Made by a program: the position numbers and the translations under genes. Below the pieces are notes generated by a model. The model saw nothing but the letters and a program-made list of their open reading frames with translations, was not told the DNA's origin and made no database searches. Shown piece by piece: positions 30,901 through 37,728 of a DNA stretch of 64,000 nt. Source of the DNA: Chitinophaga qingshengii (GTDB lineage: Bacteria > Bacteroidota > Bacteroidia > Chitinophagales > Chitinophagaceae). Within the stretch, counting starts at the first letter, position 1, and every line of letters begins with the position of its first letter. The DNA is taken from assembly GCF_014529935.1 (NCBI RefSeq), contig NZ_JACVFC010000001.1, positions 558,001 through 622,000 on the forward strand. Reading direction: 5' to 3'.

Positions 30901-33900
30901 AGAATACGCTGATAAGGCACGCCTTTTTCCTCCCGGATAACGGTACGCAGCACCTCATGGCGTTGTACAATGGTCTGCAAGGCATACGCGAGTGCTTCCG
31001 TATTAAGATTTCCTTTCAGCCGCAGTACTTCCGTGATATGATAATGTATGCTTCCTTCCAGCTGGTCAATAAACCACAAACGTTCCTGGCTATACGACAA
31101 CGGAACACGATGTGGCCTGGGTAGGGCTTCTACCACCGGCAGCTGCCGGCTTTTGTCCGGGGATTGCTGTTGTACATAGGCGGCCAGCTCTGCTACCGTA
31201 GGATATAAGAATAAACGTTTCACCGGCAGCTCTGTACCGGTTTCACGGAAAAGGACTGACATGAGGCGCATAGCCATCAGCGAGTGACCGCCCAGCTGGA
31301 AGAAGTTATCGTATATGCCTATCTGATGTACGCCCAGCAGTTCCTGCCAGCTGTTGATCAACACCTGTTCCAGCCGGTTGCGGGGCGCTACATACTGGTG
31401 CGCCAGCTGCCCGTCGGCAGCAGGTTCCGGCAGCGCGTGTTTGTCTATTTTACCATTCGGCGTCAGCGGAAGGGCATTCAGCTCTACCAGCACCGGCAGC
31501 ATATATTCAGGTAATCTTTCCTTGAGGAAAGCCAGCATTTCTCCTTTATCGTAATCCGCATCCGGTACCAGGTAAGCCACCAGACGCTGTAATCCTTTAT
31601 GATCAGGCTTGGCTACTGCCACTACCTGCTGCACCTGTCCGGATTCAGCGATCACACTTTCCACTTCTCCCAGTTCAATACGATGACCGCGGATCTTCAC
31701 CTGGTCATCCATACGGCCCAGGAACTCAATATTACCATCCGGCAGCCACTTGCCAAGGTCGCCGGTTTTATACATTCTTTGTCCGCTGCGGAAAGGATCT
31801 GCTACAAACTTCTGTGCGGTCAGCTCCTCGAGGTTCAGGTAACCACGTGCTACGCCAATACCGGATACACAGATCTCCCCGGGTATGCCCAGCGGACATA
31901 ACTGTCCCTGTTTATCGAGGATGTAAATCTGCAGGTTCTGAATAGGCGCTCCTACCGGGATATTGGCAGCGGCAGGCGCTTCGTACATGTAGTAGAAACT
32001 CACGTCATCGGAGGCTTCCGCAGGGCCATAGGCGTTTACTACCGGGATAGTACGGAACAACGGATGACTAAACCATTCCTGTAACAGCTGTCTGGTTACG
32101 GCTTCTCCGGTTACCAGCAGGTAACGTACGGAACGCAGCGTAACGTTGGCATGTTCATGCAATACCGCGGTAAGATAAGAAGGTACCAGCTGCAACAGGG
32201 TTACCTGTCGCCTGTCGGCATCTGCTATCAATGCTGCCGGATGCAGTATCAACTGCTGCGAATAAATAATCGTACGGCCGCCGCAGATAAATGCATTCAA
32301 CATCTGCCAAACCGAAATATCAAAAGTATAGGAAGCGGTAAAGGCTACCACAGAGGTACTATTCATCTCAAATTCACTCACCATGGCCAGCAGGTGGTTG
32401 AGCATACCCAGATGTTCCACCAGTACGCCTTTAGGCCGTCCTGTAGATCCTGAAGTATAGATCATATAGGCCAGATGATGCGGGGCCGGTTGCACCGATG
32501 GTCTTGCAGACGATAAGGCTGCAATAGTGGCATCTTCCTCATCCAGGATCACAAAATCAGCGGCAGTAGCGGCAGGAATCCTTTCCCTGGCATAACGGCT
32601 GGTCACGATCAGCTTTGCATTACTGTCGGCCAGCATATAGCTGATGCGTCCGGCAGGCGATTCAGGATCGACCGGCACATAGGCACCCCCGGCTTTCAGT
32701 ATGCCCAGCACCGCGACGATCATGTTGATGGAACGTTCTATACATACCGGTACCAGCGTATCCGGCACAACTCCCTTGCTGATAAGATAATGTGCCAGCC
32801 GGTTAGTTTGTTCATCCAGTTCCTGGTAGGTCAGCTGTCTGTCTTCAAATACCAGCGCAATTGCTTCCGGCGTAGCCGCTACCTGCGCTGCAAACAGGTC
32901 AACAAACGTTTTACCGGCAGGATAAGGAACAGCGGTATCATTGAAGTCATATAACAGCTGTTGCGTTTCCGCCGGTGTCAGTAAATTCAGCCCGCTTATC
33001 TGCGAAGCGGGTGAAGCAGCAACGGCACGCAGCAAAGTCTCATAATGCCTTATCATCCGGTCTATGGTAGCCTCGGTGAACAAATCCACACACCAGCTTA
33101 CATCTCCGCTGATACCGGCTTCGCTATCGCTGATAGAAAAGTTCAGGTCAAATTGTGCCGTTGTACGCTCTGCCTGCTGCAAAACAACTTCCAGTTCATG
33201 CAAGTGCAGGTGCTGTTCTTCCGGTGTGCTCTGCAAGTCAAACATGACCTGGAACAGCGGTGTTCTGCTCAGTGATCTTTCCGCTACCACCACTTCCACC
33301 ACTTTTTCAAAAGGCACTTCCTGGTGATCATAGGCGCTTAATGTGGTTTGTTTCACCTGTTCCAGCAATGTCAGGAAAGAAGGATCTCCACCCAGATAAC
33401 TGCGTAGGGCCAGGGTATTGACGAAGAAGCCGATGAGCACTTCTGTTTCCCGTTGCGTTCTGCCGGCGATAGGGCTGCCTACGCAGATGTCTTCCTGGCC
33501 GCTGTAACGATAGAGTAATACTTTGAAAGCTGCCAGCAGGGTCATAAATAAAGTGGTGCCCTGCTGATAGGATAATGTTTTCAATTGTTCCGACAGCTCC
33601 CGGTCCAACACAAATTTTTTACCGGCGCCGCGGGTACTCTGAATCACCGGTCTTAGATGATCCGTAGGCAGGTTCAGCGTTGTTACGCCTGACAGTTTAT
33701 CTTTCCAGTAAGCTAATTTTTTATCCAGTATATCGCCGGTCAGCCAGGTCCGTTCCCAAATGGCGTAGTCCGCATATTGCAATGGCAATGGTTCCTGTTG
33801 AAGGAAACGGTCTTCGGCGTAGGCGGCATAACGTTCTGTCAGTTCTTTGATGATGATACCGGCGGACCAGAGGTCAGATGCGATGTGATGAATAACCACC

Positions 33901-36900
33901 ACCAGTATATGTTCTTCCTCTCCCAGCACAATAAGATTGGCCCTCAACATATAATCCGCGGCGAGATCAAAGGGAATATTGACCAATGTGGTAATCTTCG
34001 TTTGTATGGCGGCGGCATCTTGCTCATCTATGACAGGCATTTCCCAGCCGCTTGCCTCCAGGATACGCTGGTAGGGTACACCGCCTTCTGTATCTATCAC
34101 CGTGCGTAACACCTCATGCCGGGCAATGATGCCCTGTATAGAAAATGCCAGCGCTGTTTTATTGAGTTTTCCTCTGAGATGCAGAATGGCTGGCAGATGA
34201 TATTGGGTACTACCTTCTTCCAGCTGGTCTATGAACCACAAACGTTCCTGGCTATACGACAATGGGATATGTTCGGGCCTTTCTGCTGCTTCCACGGGTG
34301 GTAGCTGCAGCCCTTCGCCGGCAGCCTGCACCAGGTCTGCCAGTCCGGCGATAGTAGGATAAAGGAATAAGGACTTAATCGTTAGCTCCGTATTCATTTC
34401 CCGGCGAATAGCAGCTACCAGCCGCATGGCCAGCAGCGAGTGACCACCTATGTTAAAGAAATTATCGTATATCCCTACCCGTTCAAGGTTCAGCAATTGC
34501 TGCCAGATATCCGCCAGCTGCTTTTCTGTGGCGTTACGGGGCGCTACCCAGGTAGTAGTCAGCAACAGCGACATATCCGGGTCAGGCAATGCCTGCCGGT
34601 TGATTTTTCCGTTGGCGGTCAATGGCAGCTTTTCCATCTCCATCAGCAGCGAAGGGATCATAAACTCCGGCAGCTTATCTTCCAGGTAGTGAATGATATC
34701 ATCACGCAGGAACGGGCCTTCCGGCACAATATATCCTACCAGTTTTTTAATTCCGTCCTTGTCTGCTTTCGCCAGCACCACGGCCTGATTCACCAGCGGG
34801 CATTGCAGCAACACACTTTCTATTTCACCCAGCTCTATACGGAAACCCCGGATCTTCACCTGTTCGTCTATCCTTCCCAGGTACTCGATGGTACCGTCGG
34901 GCAACCACCGGCCCAGGTCACCGGTGCGGTACATACGCATGGCGCCGTCCGGGTTGAAAGGATTCCGGATAAACTTCTCGGCTGTCAGCGCTTCCCTGTT
35001 CAGGTAACCACGCGATACGCCAATCCCCGACACGCAGATCTCACCGGCAACACCTACCGGACATAACTGCAGCGCAGTATTCAGTACATACAACTGCAGG
35101 TTCTGCACCGGTTTGCCCAATGGTACGTTCGCCCCGGCAGGAGCGCTGTGCATAATATGATGACAGATATCGTCTGACGCTTCCGTAGGGCCGTAAGCGT
35201 TCACCACGGGTATCTTGCTGAAATGCGGATGCTCAAACCATTGCTGCAGCAACGGCTGACTGACGGCCTCTCCTGTTACCATCAGGTATTCGAGGTGCGG
35301 CAAGGTAATACCGGTATCTTCCCGCAGCAAGGCTGCCAGGTAGGAAGGCACCAGCTCCAGGATAGTAATCCGGTCTTCATCGATATGCCGGATAAACTGT
35401 TCGGGCTGGAATATCAGTTCTTCCGGATAGATAATTGTTTGTCCACCGCATACCAGTGCGGCAAACATCTGCCACACAGAAATATCAAATGTATACGAAG
35501 CGGTAAAAGCCAGCTTTGTTCTTTCATTGATATGCAGGTCATTTATTTTGGCATACAGATGATTGAGCATACCACGATGCTCTACCATCACACCTTTCGG
35601 CTTGCCCGTGGATCCGGAGGTATAGATGACATAAGATAATTTCGGTTGCAATGGGGCCGTGACAGGGAAGTTTTTCTTCTGCTGGTTTAGTATCACCCGG
35701 CCACCATCGAGCGCAATGATATCTGTATCTGCCAGATGCGGTAATTTCTGCAACCCGTAGGTACTGGTCACCACGGCACGGGCACGGCAATCTTCCAGCA
35801 TATAGCCGATACGGGCAGCCGGATACTCGGGATCTACCGGCACGTAGGCACCACCCGCTTTCCAGATTCCCAATATGCCGATAATCATTTCAGGACCGCG
35901 TTCGATGCAAAGCGGTACCAGCGTATCTTCCTTCACACCTACCGCCCGCAGGTAATGCGCCAGCTGATTGGAGCGTTCTTCCAGCTCCAGGAAACTAACA
36001 GCCGTATCCCCGGAAATAATGGCGGTCGCCTCCGGCGTTTGCCGGGAACGCACGCTGATCAGCGACGGGATCGTTTCTCCGGAAGGGTATGCCCGTTGGG
36101 TGTCGTTAAACTCCACCAGTAGCTCATAGGCTTCCTTGGAAGTAAGCATGTTCAACGCACCGACCTGTTGCGCCGGTGTCTCCACAATATCTTCCAGCAA
36201 CAGTTCAAAATGTACCATCAGCCGTTCTATGGTGGCAGCATTGAACAAATCTGCACAATACACGATTTGGCCGCTCAGTCCTTCCGGCGTTTCTTCCATG
36301 GAAAGGGTGAGGTCGAAAGGCGCGGTGATATGTGCCGCCTCTTCCAGCGTCAGCTGCAGGTCTCCCAGCTGCAGCGCAGGTTCTTCCGGCACGTTCTGCA
36401 ATACAAACTGTACCTGGTACAGCGGGTTCCGGCTCAGGTCCCGCTCTTTCACCACTGCTTCCACTACTTTTTCAAAGGGCACATCCTGGTTTTCATAAGC
36501 GCCCAGCGTGGTTTGTTTTACCTGTTCCAGTAATGATATAAAGGAAGGATTATCACTCAGGTCACTGCGTAAGGTGAGGGAGTTCAGAAAGAAACCAATT
36601 AACCCCTCCGTTTCCTGTTGTGTTCTGCCGGCGATCAATGTACCTACACAGATATCTTCCTGACCGCTGTAACGATACAGCAACACCTTGAAAGCGGCCA
36701 GCAACGTCATAAACAAAGTAGTTTCCTGTTTAAGGGAAAGTGCCTGTATTTTGTCTGACAGTTCCTTACTGAGCTGAAATCTTTTGCTGTCGCCGCGCGT
36801 GCTTTGTACCACCGGCCTGGTAAAATCCACCGGCAGTTGTAAGGTAGCCGCTCCTGTGAGTTTATCTTTCCAGTACCTTATTTTTTTGTCCAGTACCTCT

Positions 36901-37700
36901 TCTGATAAATAATTCCGTTGCCAGACTGCATAGTCTGCATACTGGATATCCAGTGACGGCAGCTGGGCCGGCCGGCGCTCCAGCGCTGCGCGGTATAGCT
37001 CCACCAGCTCCTGAACGATGATGCCGGTAGACCAGCCATCAGACGCGATATGGTGAATCACGATCACCAGCGTATGGTCTTCCACGCCTTGTACAATCAG
37101 CTGTGCCCGCAGCATATAGTCGTACTGCAAATCAAAGGGAGCAGCGACATAAGACTGTATATAGGATTGCAACAGGGGTTTGTTGTTTCGGTAGGCATCA
37201 TCATCAACGGTCGTCAACTGCCAGGCATCTGCCGGTTGTATATGCTGATAGGCTATTCCCTCATGAGCGGTGATCACCGTACGTAACACCTCGTGACGGC
37301 TGACAATGGTATGCAGCGCATATTCCAGGGCGTCTTTCTCCAGGGCGCCTTTCAGGTGAAGGATGGCCGGCACATGATATTGTGCGCTGCTCCCTTCCAG
37401 CTGATCGATGAACCATAAACGTTCCTGGCTAAACGAAAGTGGTACGCGCAGCAGGCTTTCCCTGTCATACGGTTGAATACCGGCGAGCAGCGCCTTGTCT
37501 GCTTCACCGGCTTTATATGTTTTGAAATAGGCGATCAGGTATTCTTTGTTCTCTTTCAGTTTGTCCAGCAGCAGCTCATCTATCTCTTTCTCCTCATGCA
37601 TATGCAGGAGGAGTTTATCATTATCCAAAGACAGTTTTATACCGCTATCGCTGGCTTCTTTGAGCAGATCTATTATACCGGCGAGATTAGAGTCTATCAT
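24786..37700 (-). CDS. Nonribosomal peptide synthetase, modules 4-7
   Basis: Second enzyme of the line, 4304 aa from ATG 37700: docking domain (1-60) then four C-A-T modules with T-site serines near 1088, 2143, 3196 and 4248, all GGHS. Predicted substrates: Dab (DIWEMTADDK), unclear (DIWQLTADDK), Asp (DLTKIGHIGK), Pro-like (DVQFFAHVVK). The frame is open to 37784, but starting there would overlap the preceding gene by 56 bp and put 28 unrelated residues before the docking domain; MIDSNLAG at 37700 aligns with the starts of the other two docking domains and leaves a 28-bp gap. Three successive condensation domains (modules 5, 6, 7) replace the Gly of HHxxxDG by Leu, Ala and Glu. There is no E domain. 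The tail ends DVKTFKL, a likely docking peptide. Confidence 0.97.
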   Translation of the reverse strand: MIDSNLAGIIDLLKEASDSGIKLSLDNDKLLLHMHEEKEIDELLLDKLKENKEYLIAYFKTYKAGEADKALLAGIQPYDRESLLRVPLSFSQERLWFIDQLEGSSAQYHVPAILHLKGALEKDALEYALHTIVSRHEVLRTVITAHEGIAYQHIQPADAWQLTTVDDDAYRNNKPLLQSYIQSYVAAPFDLQYDYMLRAQLIVQGVEDHTLVIVIHHIASDGWSTGIIVQELVELYRAALERRPAQLPSLDIQYADYAVWQRNYLSEEVLDKKIRYWKDKLTGAATLQLPVDFTRPVVQSTRGDSKRFQLSKELSDKIQALSLKQETTLFMTLLAAFKVLLYRYSGQEDICVGTLIAGRTQQETEGLIGFFLNSLTLRSDLSDNPSFISLLEQVKQTTLGAYENQDVPFEKVVEAVVKERDLSRNPLYQVQFVLQNVPEEPALQLGDLQLTLEEAAHITAPFDLTLSMEETPEGLSGQIVYCADLFNAATIERLMVHFELLLEDIVETPAQQVGALNMLTSKEAYELLVEFNDTQRAYPSGETIPSLISVRSRQTPEATAIISGDTAVSFLELEERSNQLAHYLRAVGVKEDTLVPLCIERGPEMIIGILGIWKAGGAYVPVDPEYPAARIGYMLEDCRARAVVTSTYGLQKLPHLADTDIIALDGGRVILNQQKKNFPVTAPLQPKLSYVIYTSGSTGKPKGVMVEHRGMLNHLYAKINDLHINERTKLAFTASYTFDISVWQMFAALVCGGQTIIYPEELIFQPEQFIRHIDEDRITILELVPSYLAALLREDTGITLPHLEYLMVTGEAVSQPLLQQWFEHPHFSKIPVVNAYGPTEASDDICHHIMHSAPAGANVPLGKPVQNLQLYVLNTALQLCPVGVAGEICVSGIGVSRGYLNREALTAEKFIRNPFNPDGAMRMYRTGDLGRWLPDGTIEYLGRIDEQVKIRGFRIELGEIESVLLQCPLVNQAVVLAKADKDGIKKLVGYIVPEGPFLRDDIIHYLEDKLPEFMIPSLLMEMEKLPLTANGKINRQALPDPDMSLLLTTTWVAPRNATEKQLADIWQQLLNLERVGIYDNFFNIGGHSLLAMRLVAAIRREMNTELTIKSLFLYPTIAGLADLVQAAGEGLQLPPVEAAERPEHIPLSYSQERLWFIDQLEEGSTQYHLPAILHLRGKLNKTALAFSIQGIIARHEVLRTVIDTEGGVPYQRILEASGWEMPVIDEQDAAAIQTKITTLVNIPFDLAADYMLRANLIVLGEEEHILVVVIHHIASDLWSAGIIIKELTERYAAYAEDRFLQQEPLPLQYADYAIWERTWLTGDILDKKLAYWKDKLSGVTTLNLPTDHLRPVIQSTRGAGKKFVLDRELSEQLKTLSYQQGTTLFMTLLAAFKVLLYRYSGQEDICVGSPIAGRTQRETEVLIGFFVNTLALRSYLGGDPSFLTLLEQVKQTTLSAYDHQEVPFEKVVEVVVAERSLSRTPLFQVMFDLQSTPEEQHLHLHELEVVLQQAERTTAQFDLNFSISDSEAGISGDVSWCVDLFTEATIDRMIRHYETLLRAVAASPASQISGLNLLTPAETQQLLYDFNDTAVPYPAGKTFVDLFAAQVAATPEAIALVFEDRQLTYQELDEQTNRLAHYLISKGVVPDTLVPVCIERSINMIVAVLGILKAGGAYVPVDPESPAGRISYMLADSNAKLIVTSRYARERIPAATAADFVILDEEDATIAALSSARPSVQPAPHHLAYMIYTSGSTGRPKGVLVEHLGMLNHLLAMVSEFEMNSTSVVAFTASYTFDISVWQMLNAFICGGRTIIYSQQLILHPAALIADADRRQVTLLQLVPSYLTAVLHEHANVTLRSVRYLLVTGEAVTRQLLQEWFSHPLFRTIPVVNAYGPAEASDDVSFYYMYEAPAAANIPVGAPIQNLQIYILDKQGQLCPLGIPGEICVSGIGVARGYLNLEELTAQKFVADPFRSGQRMYKTGDLGKWLPDGNIEFLGRMDDQVKIRGHRIELGEVESVIAESGQVQQVVAVAKPDHKGLQRLVAYLVPDADYDKGEMLAFLKERLPEYMLPVLVELNALPLTPNGKIDKHALPEPAADGQLAHQYVAPRNRLEQVLINSWQELLGVHQIGIYDNFFQLGGHSLMAMRLMSVLFRETGTELPVKRLFLYPTVAELAAYVQQQSPDKSRQLPVVEALPRPHRVPLSYSQERLWFIDQLEGSIHYHITEVLRLKGNLNTEALAYALQTIVQRHEVLRTVIREEKGVPYQRILDRPWELAVTDEPLYKKDKGALQAYVQSLVEKPFDLSADHMLRAHLIAQDNNEYVLALVIHHIASDAWSAGIIVNEVMELYAAYTEERTPQLPPMHLQFADYAIWQRNYLTGDVLEHKLAYWKEKLSGVAPLDLPTDFARPATQTTRGSSILFSIDKTLSDQLSQLAQQEGATLYMTLLAAFKVLLYRYSHQTDISVGCSAAARPQPEIENLIGFFINTLALRSDLSDGPDFRKLLQQVKETTLDAYNYQDVPFEKVVETVVKDRDPSRSPLFQTMFVMQNVPGEEDLKLGEVIWSGEDVPITTAKFDLTFFVADEPAGLHVNAVYKSDLFKEETIARMGDHYVALLQAIVANPSQTIDALPMLSAAEEKELQAAFHTTVPYPLDKTFADLFNAQVTATPEATALVFEDIRLTYQQLNERADQLAHYLHQQGVQPGTLVPLYVERSAAMIVGILGIIKAGAAYVPIDPDFPADRVAFILEDTRAQLLVSDKPCKAKLSAVDIPVITLDGDETAITLADGRVPATLPAPDDVVYVIYTSGSTGKPKGVTVTHRNLMDYIFGLRAALPLQHSRSFGLLSSIATDLGNTVLFPSLLSGGSLHLFSKEMISDGELLGNYFAAHPIDCIKIVASHWRALSADGRLLLPEKLLIFGGEALETATIHTIRAAGWKGTIVNHYGPTETTIGKLLHVVNDDTPYGHYIPVGRPFSNTRLYVLNDAGRLCPAGVPGELYIGGDGVATGYLYNETLTAGRFVDDPFIAGSGKLYRTGDLVKVLPDGNLLFAGRADDQVKIRGYRVELGEVEKALLQRGGISQAVVVARGEDSDSKRLIGYLTVEDTFDQESIDTWLEQHLPDYMIPSALVVLDSFPLLANGKVDRKALPDPALTVTGDGYVAPETPLQQVLAKIWGHLLEVEEPGIQDDFFALGGHSLLAIRVVSAIRKELGVEVAIGDIFDYPTIALLSGRLSAQTDMLRTPQLAAGARPALIPLSYGQERLWFIHQLEGSVQYHVPMVLRMKGALQPEALAYALRTTINRHEVLRTVFVQQHGTPYQHIMGPDKWELGIIDGEQYADDPAALKTLITALTDRPFDLTTDHLLRAQLITLPQQEFILVLTLHHLVSDEWSHGIMLQEFLAHYAAFVQGATAQLPDISVQYADYAIWQRKYLSGEVLARKLAYWKEKLEDVTVLNLPADFTRPAVQSNRGALRSYAIGKETTAHLLQLSQEQGTTLFMTLLAAFKVLLHRYTGQTDICVGTPVSGRTQQEVEGLIGFFVNTLALRSDLSDNPSFTALLQEVRTTLLRAYDHQDVPFEKIVETVVKHRDLSSSPVFQVMFVWETKESGSPSLSGVQLTPEASEHTSAKFDLTFFVSENDGGLQVNIEYCTDLFREDTIRQLFAHFEQLLRSITLSPAERIDTLPLFGEEERRYLLSSLNDTAVKYPAVKSLPAMFAAQVASNPGGIAVVLGGEQLCYRELDERSGKLAAYLRNKGVTAGTLVPVCIERSLNMIVGIWGVLKAGGAYVPVDPEYPEARIRYMITDTAGPVILSSSSCAAKVKLSSGADIIEIDKEWATIGAGPVLSAEETVTAPVAYVIYTSGTTGNPKGVEMPSSAMINLLQWQQGQMNTSLSKRILQFASLNFDVSFQEIFSALCLGHTLFLIEESTRRDAGELLRQIRHYRINYLFLPYVVLKSLADYAKAISLYPASLEIIFTAGEQLRLSADIKALLDNTGATLYNHYGPTEAHVVSSYEVAETDFAERLLPPIGKPISNTSLYILDSRGELCGRGIPGELYIGGVQVANGYLHQPELTAKKFLADPFSAHPKARMYRTGDLARWLPDGNIEYLGRIDDQVKIRGYRIELGEVESALQQCPLVNQAVVLAKADNNGFKRLVAYIVPEGSFDKDAIRLYLNSRLPEYMVPSLLVKLDKLPLTANGKVNKRALPDPAADELLTSEYLAPRNEKERQLVNIWQQLLNVERVGIKDNFFELGGHSLLTMRLISEIREVLQIEVPVGLIFQLPTIEGLSRHLQLHQQDTLTPAKDVKTFKL
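27960..31114 (-). other. NRPS module 6: C-A-T, Asp
   Basis: C-domain motif HHIASDAW (Ala for Gly). A-domain pocket DLTKIGHIGK, the Asp code, identical to those of modules 2 and 12. T domain GGHS near residue 3196. Confidence 0.85.
31115..34279 (-). other. NRPS module 5: C-A-T, Dab-related pocket with Glu to Gln change
   Basis: The C-domain motif reads HHIASDLW, with Leu in place of Gly. The A domain is clearly related to those of modules 3 and 4, but the pocket is DIWQLTADDK: Glu278, which would face the side-chain amine, is Gln. The core motif GPTE is also GPAE. Substrate could still be Dab or could have shifted to a neutral residue. Confidence 0.72.
34280..37450 (-). other. NRPS module 4: C-A-T, diaminobutyrate
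   Basis: C domain with HHIASDGW. A-domain pocket DIWEMTADDK, one conservative change from module 3 and like the Dab code DIWELTADD I recall from Pseudomonas lipopeptide synthetases. The EctB-type enzyme at the head of the operon supports Dab. T domain IGGHS. Confidence 0.72.
37520..37700 (-). other. TubC-type N-terminal docking domain of the second synthetase
   Basis: Residues 1-60 (GIIDLLKEASDSGIKLSLDN..., ending AYFKTY) match the docking domains of the third and fourth synthetases. This match fixes the start codon at 37700. The partner should be the tail of the first synthetase (ending KKTILL). Confidence 0.8.
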
Positions 37701-37728
37701 AGTTAAAAATTTTGAAGCGGTGAGCTGA

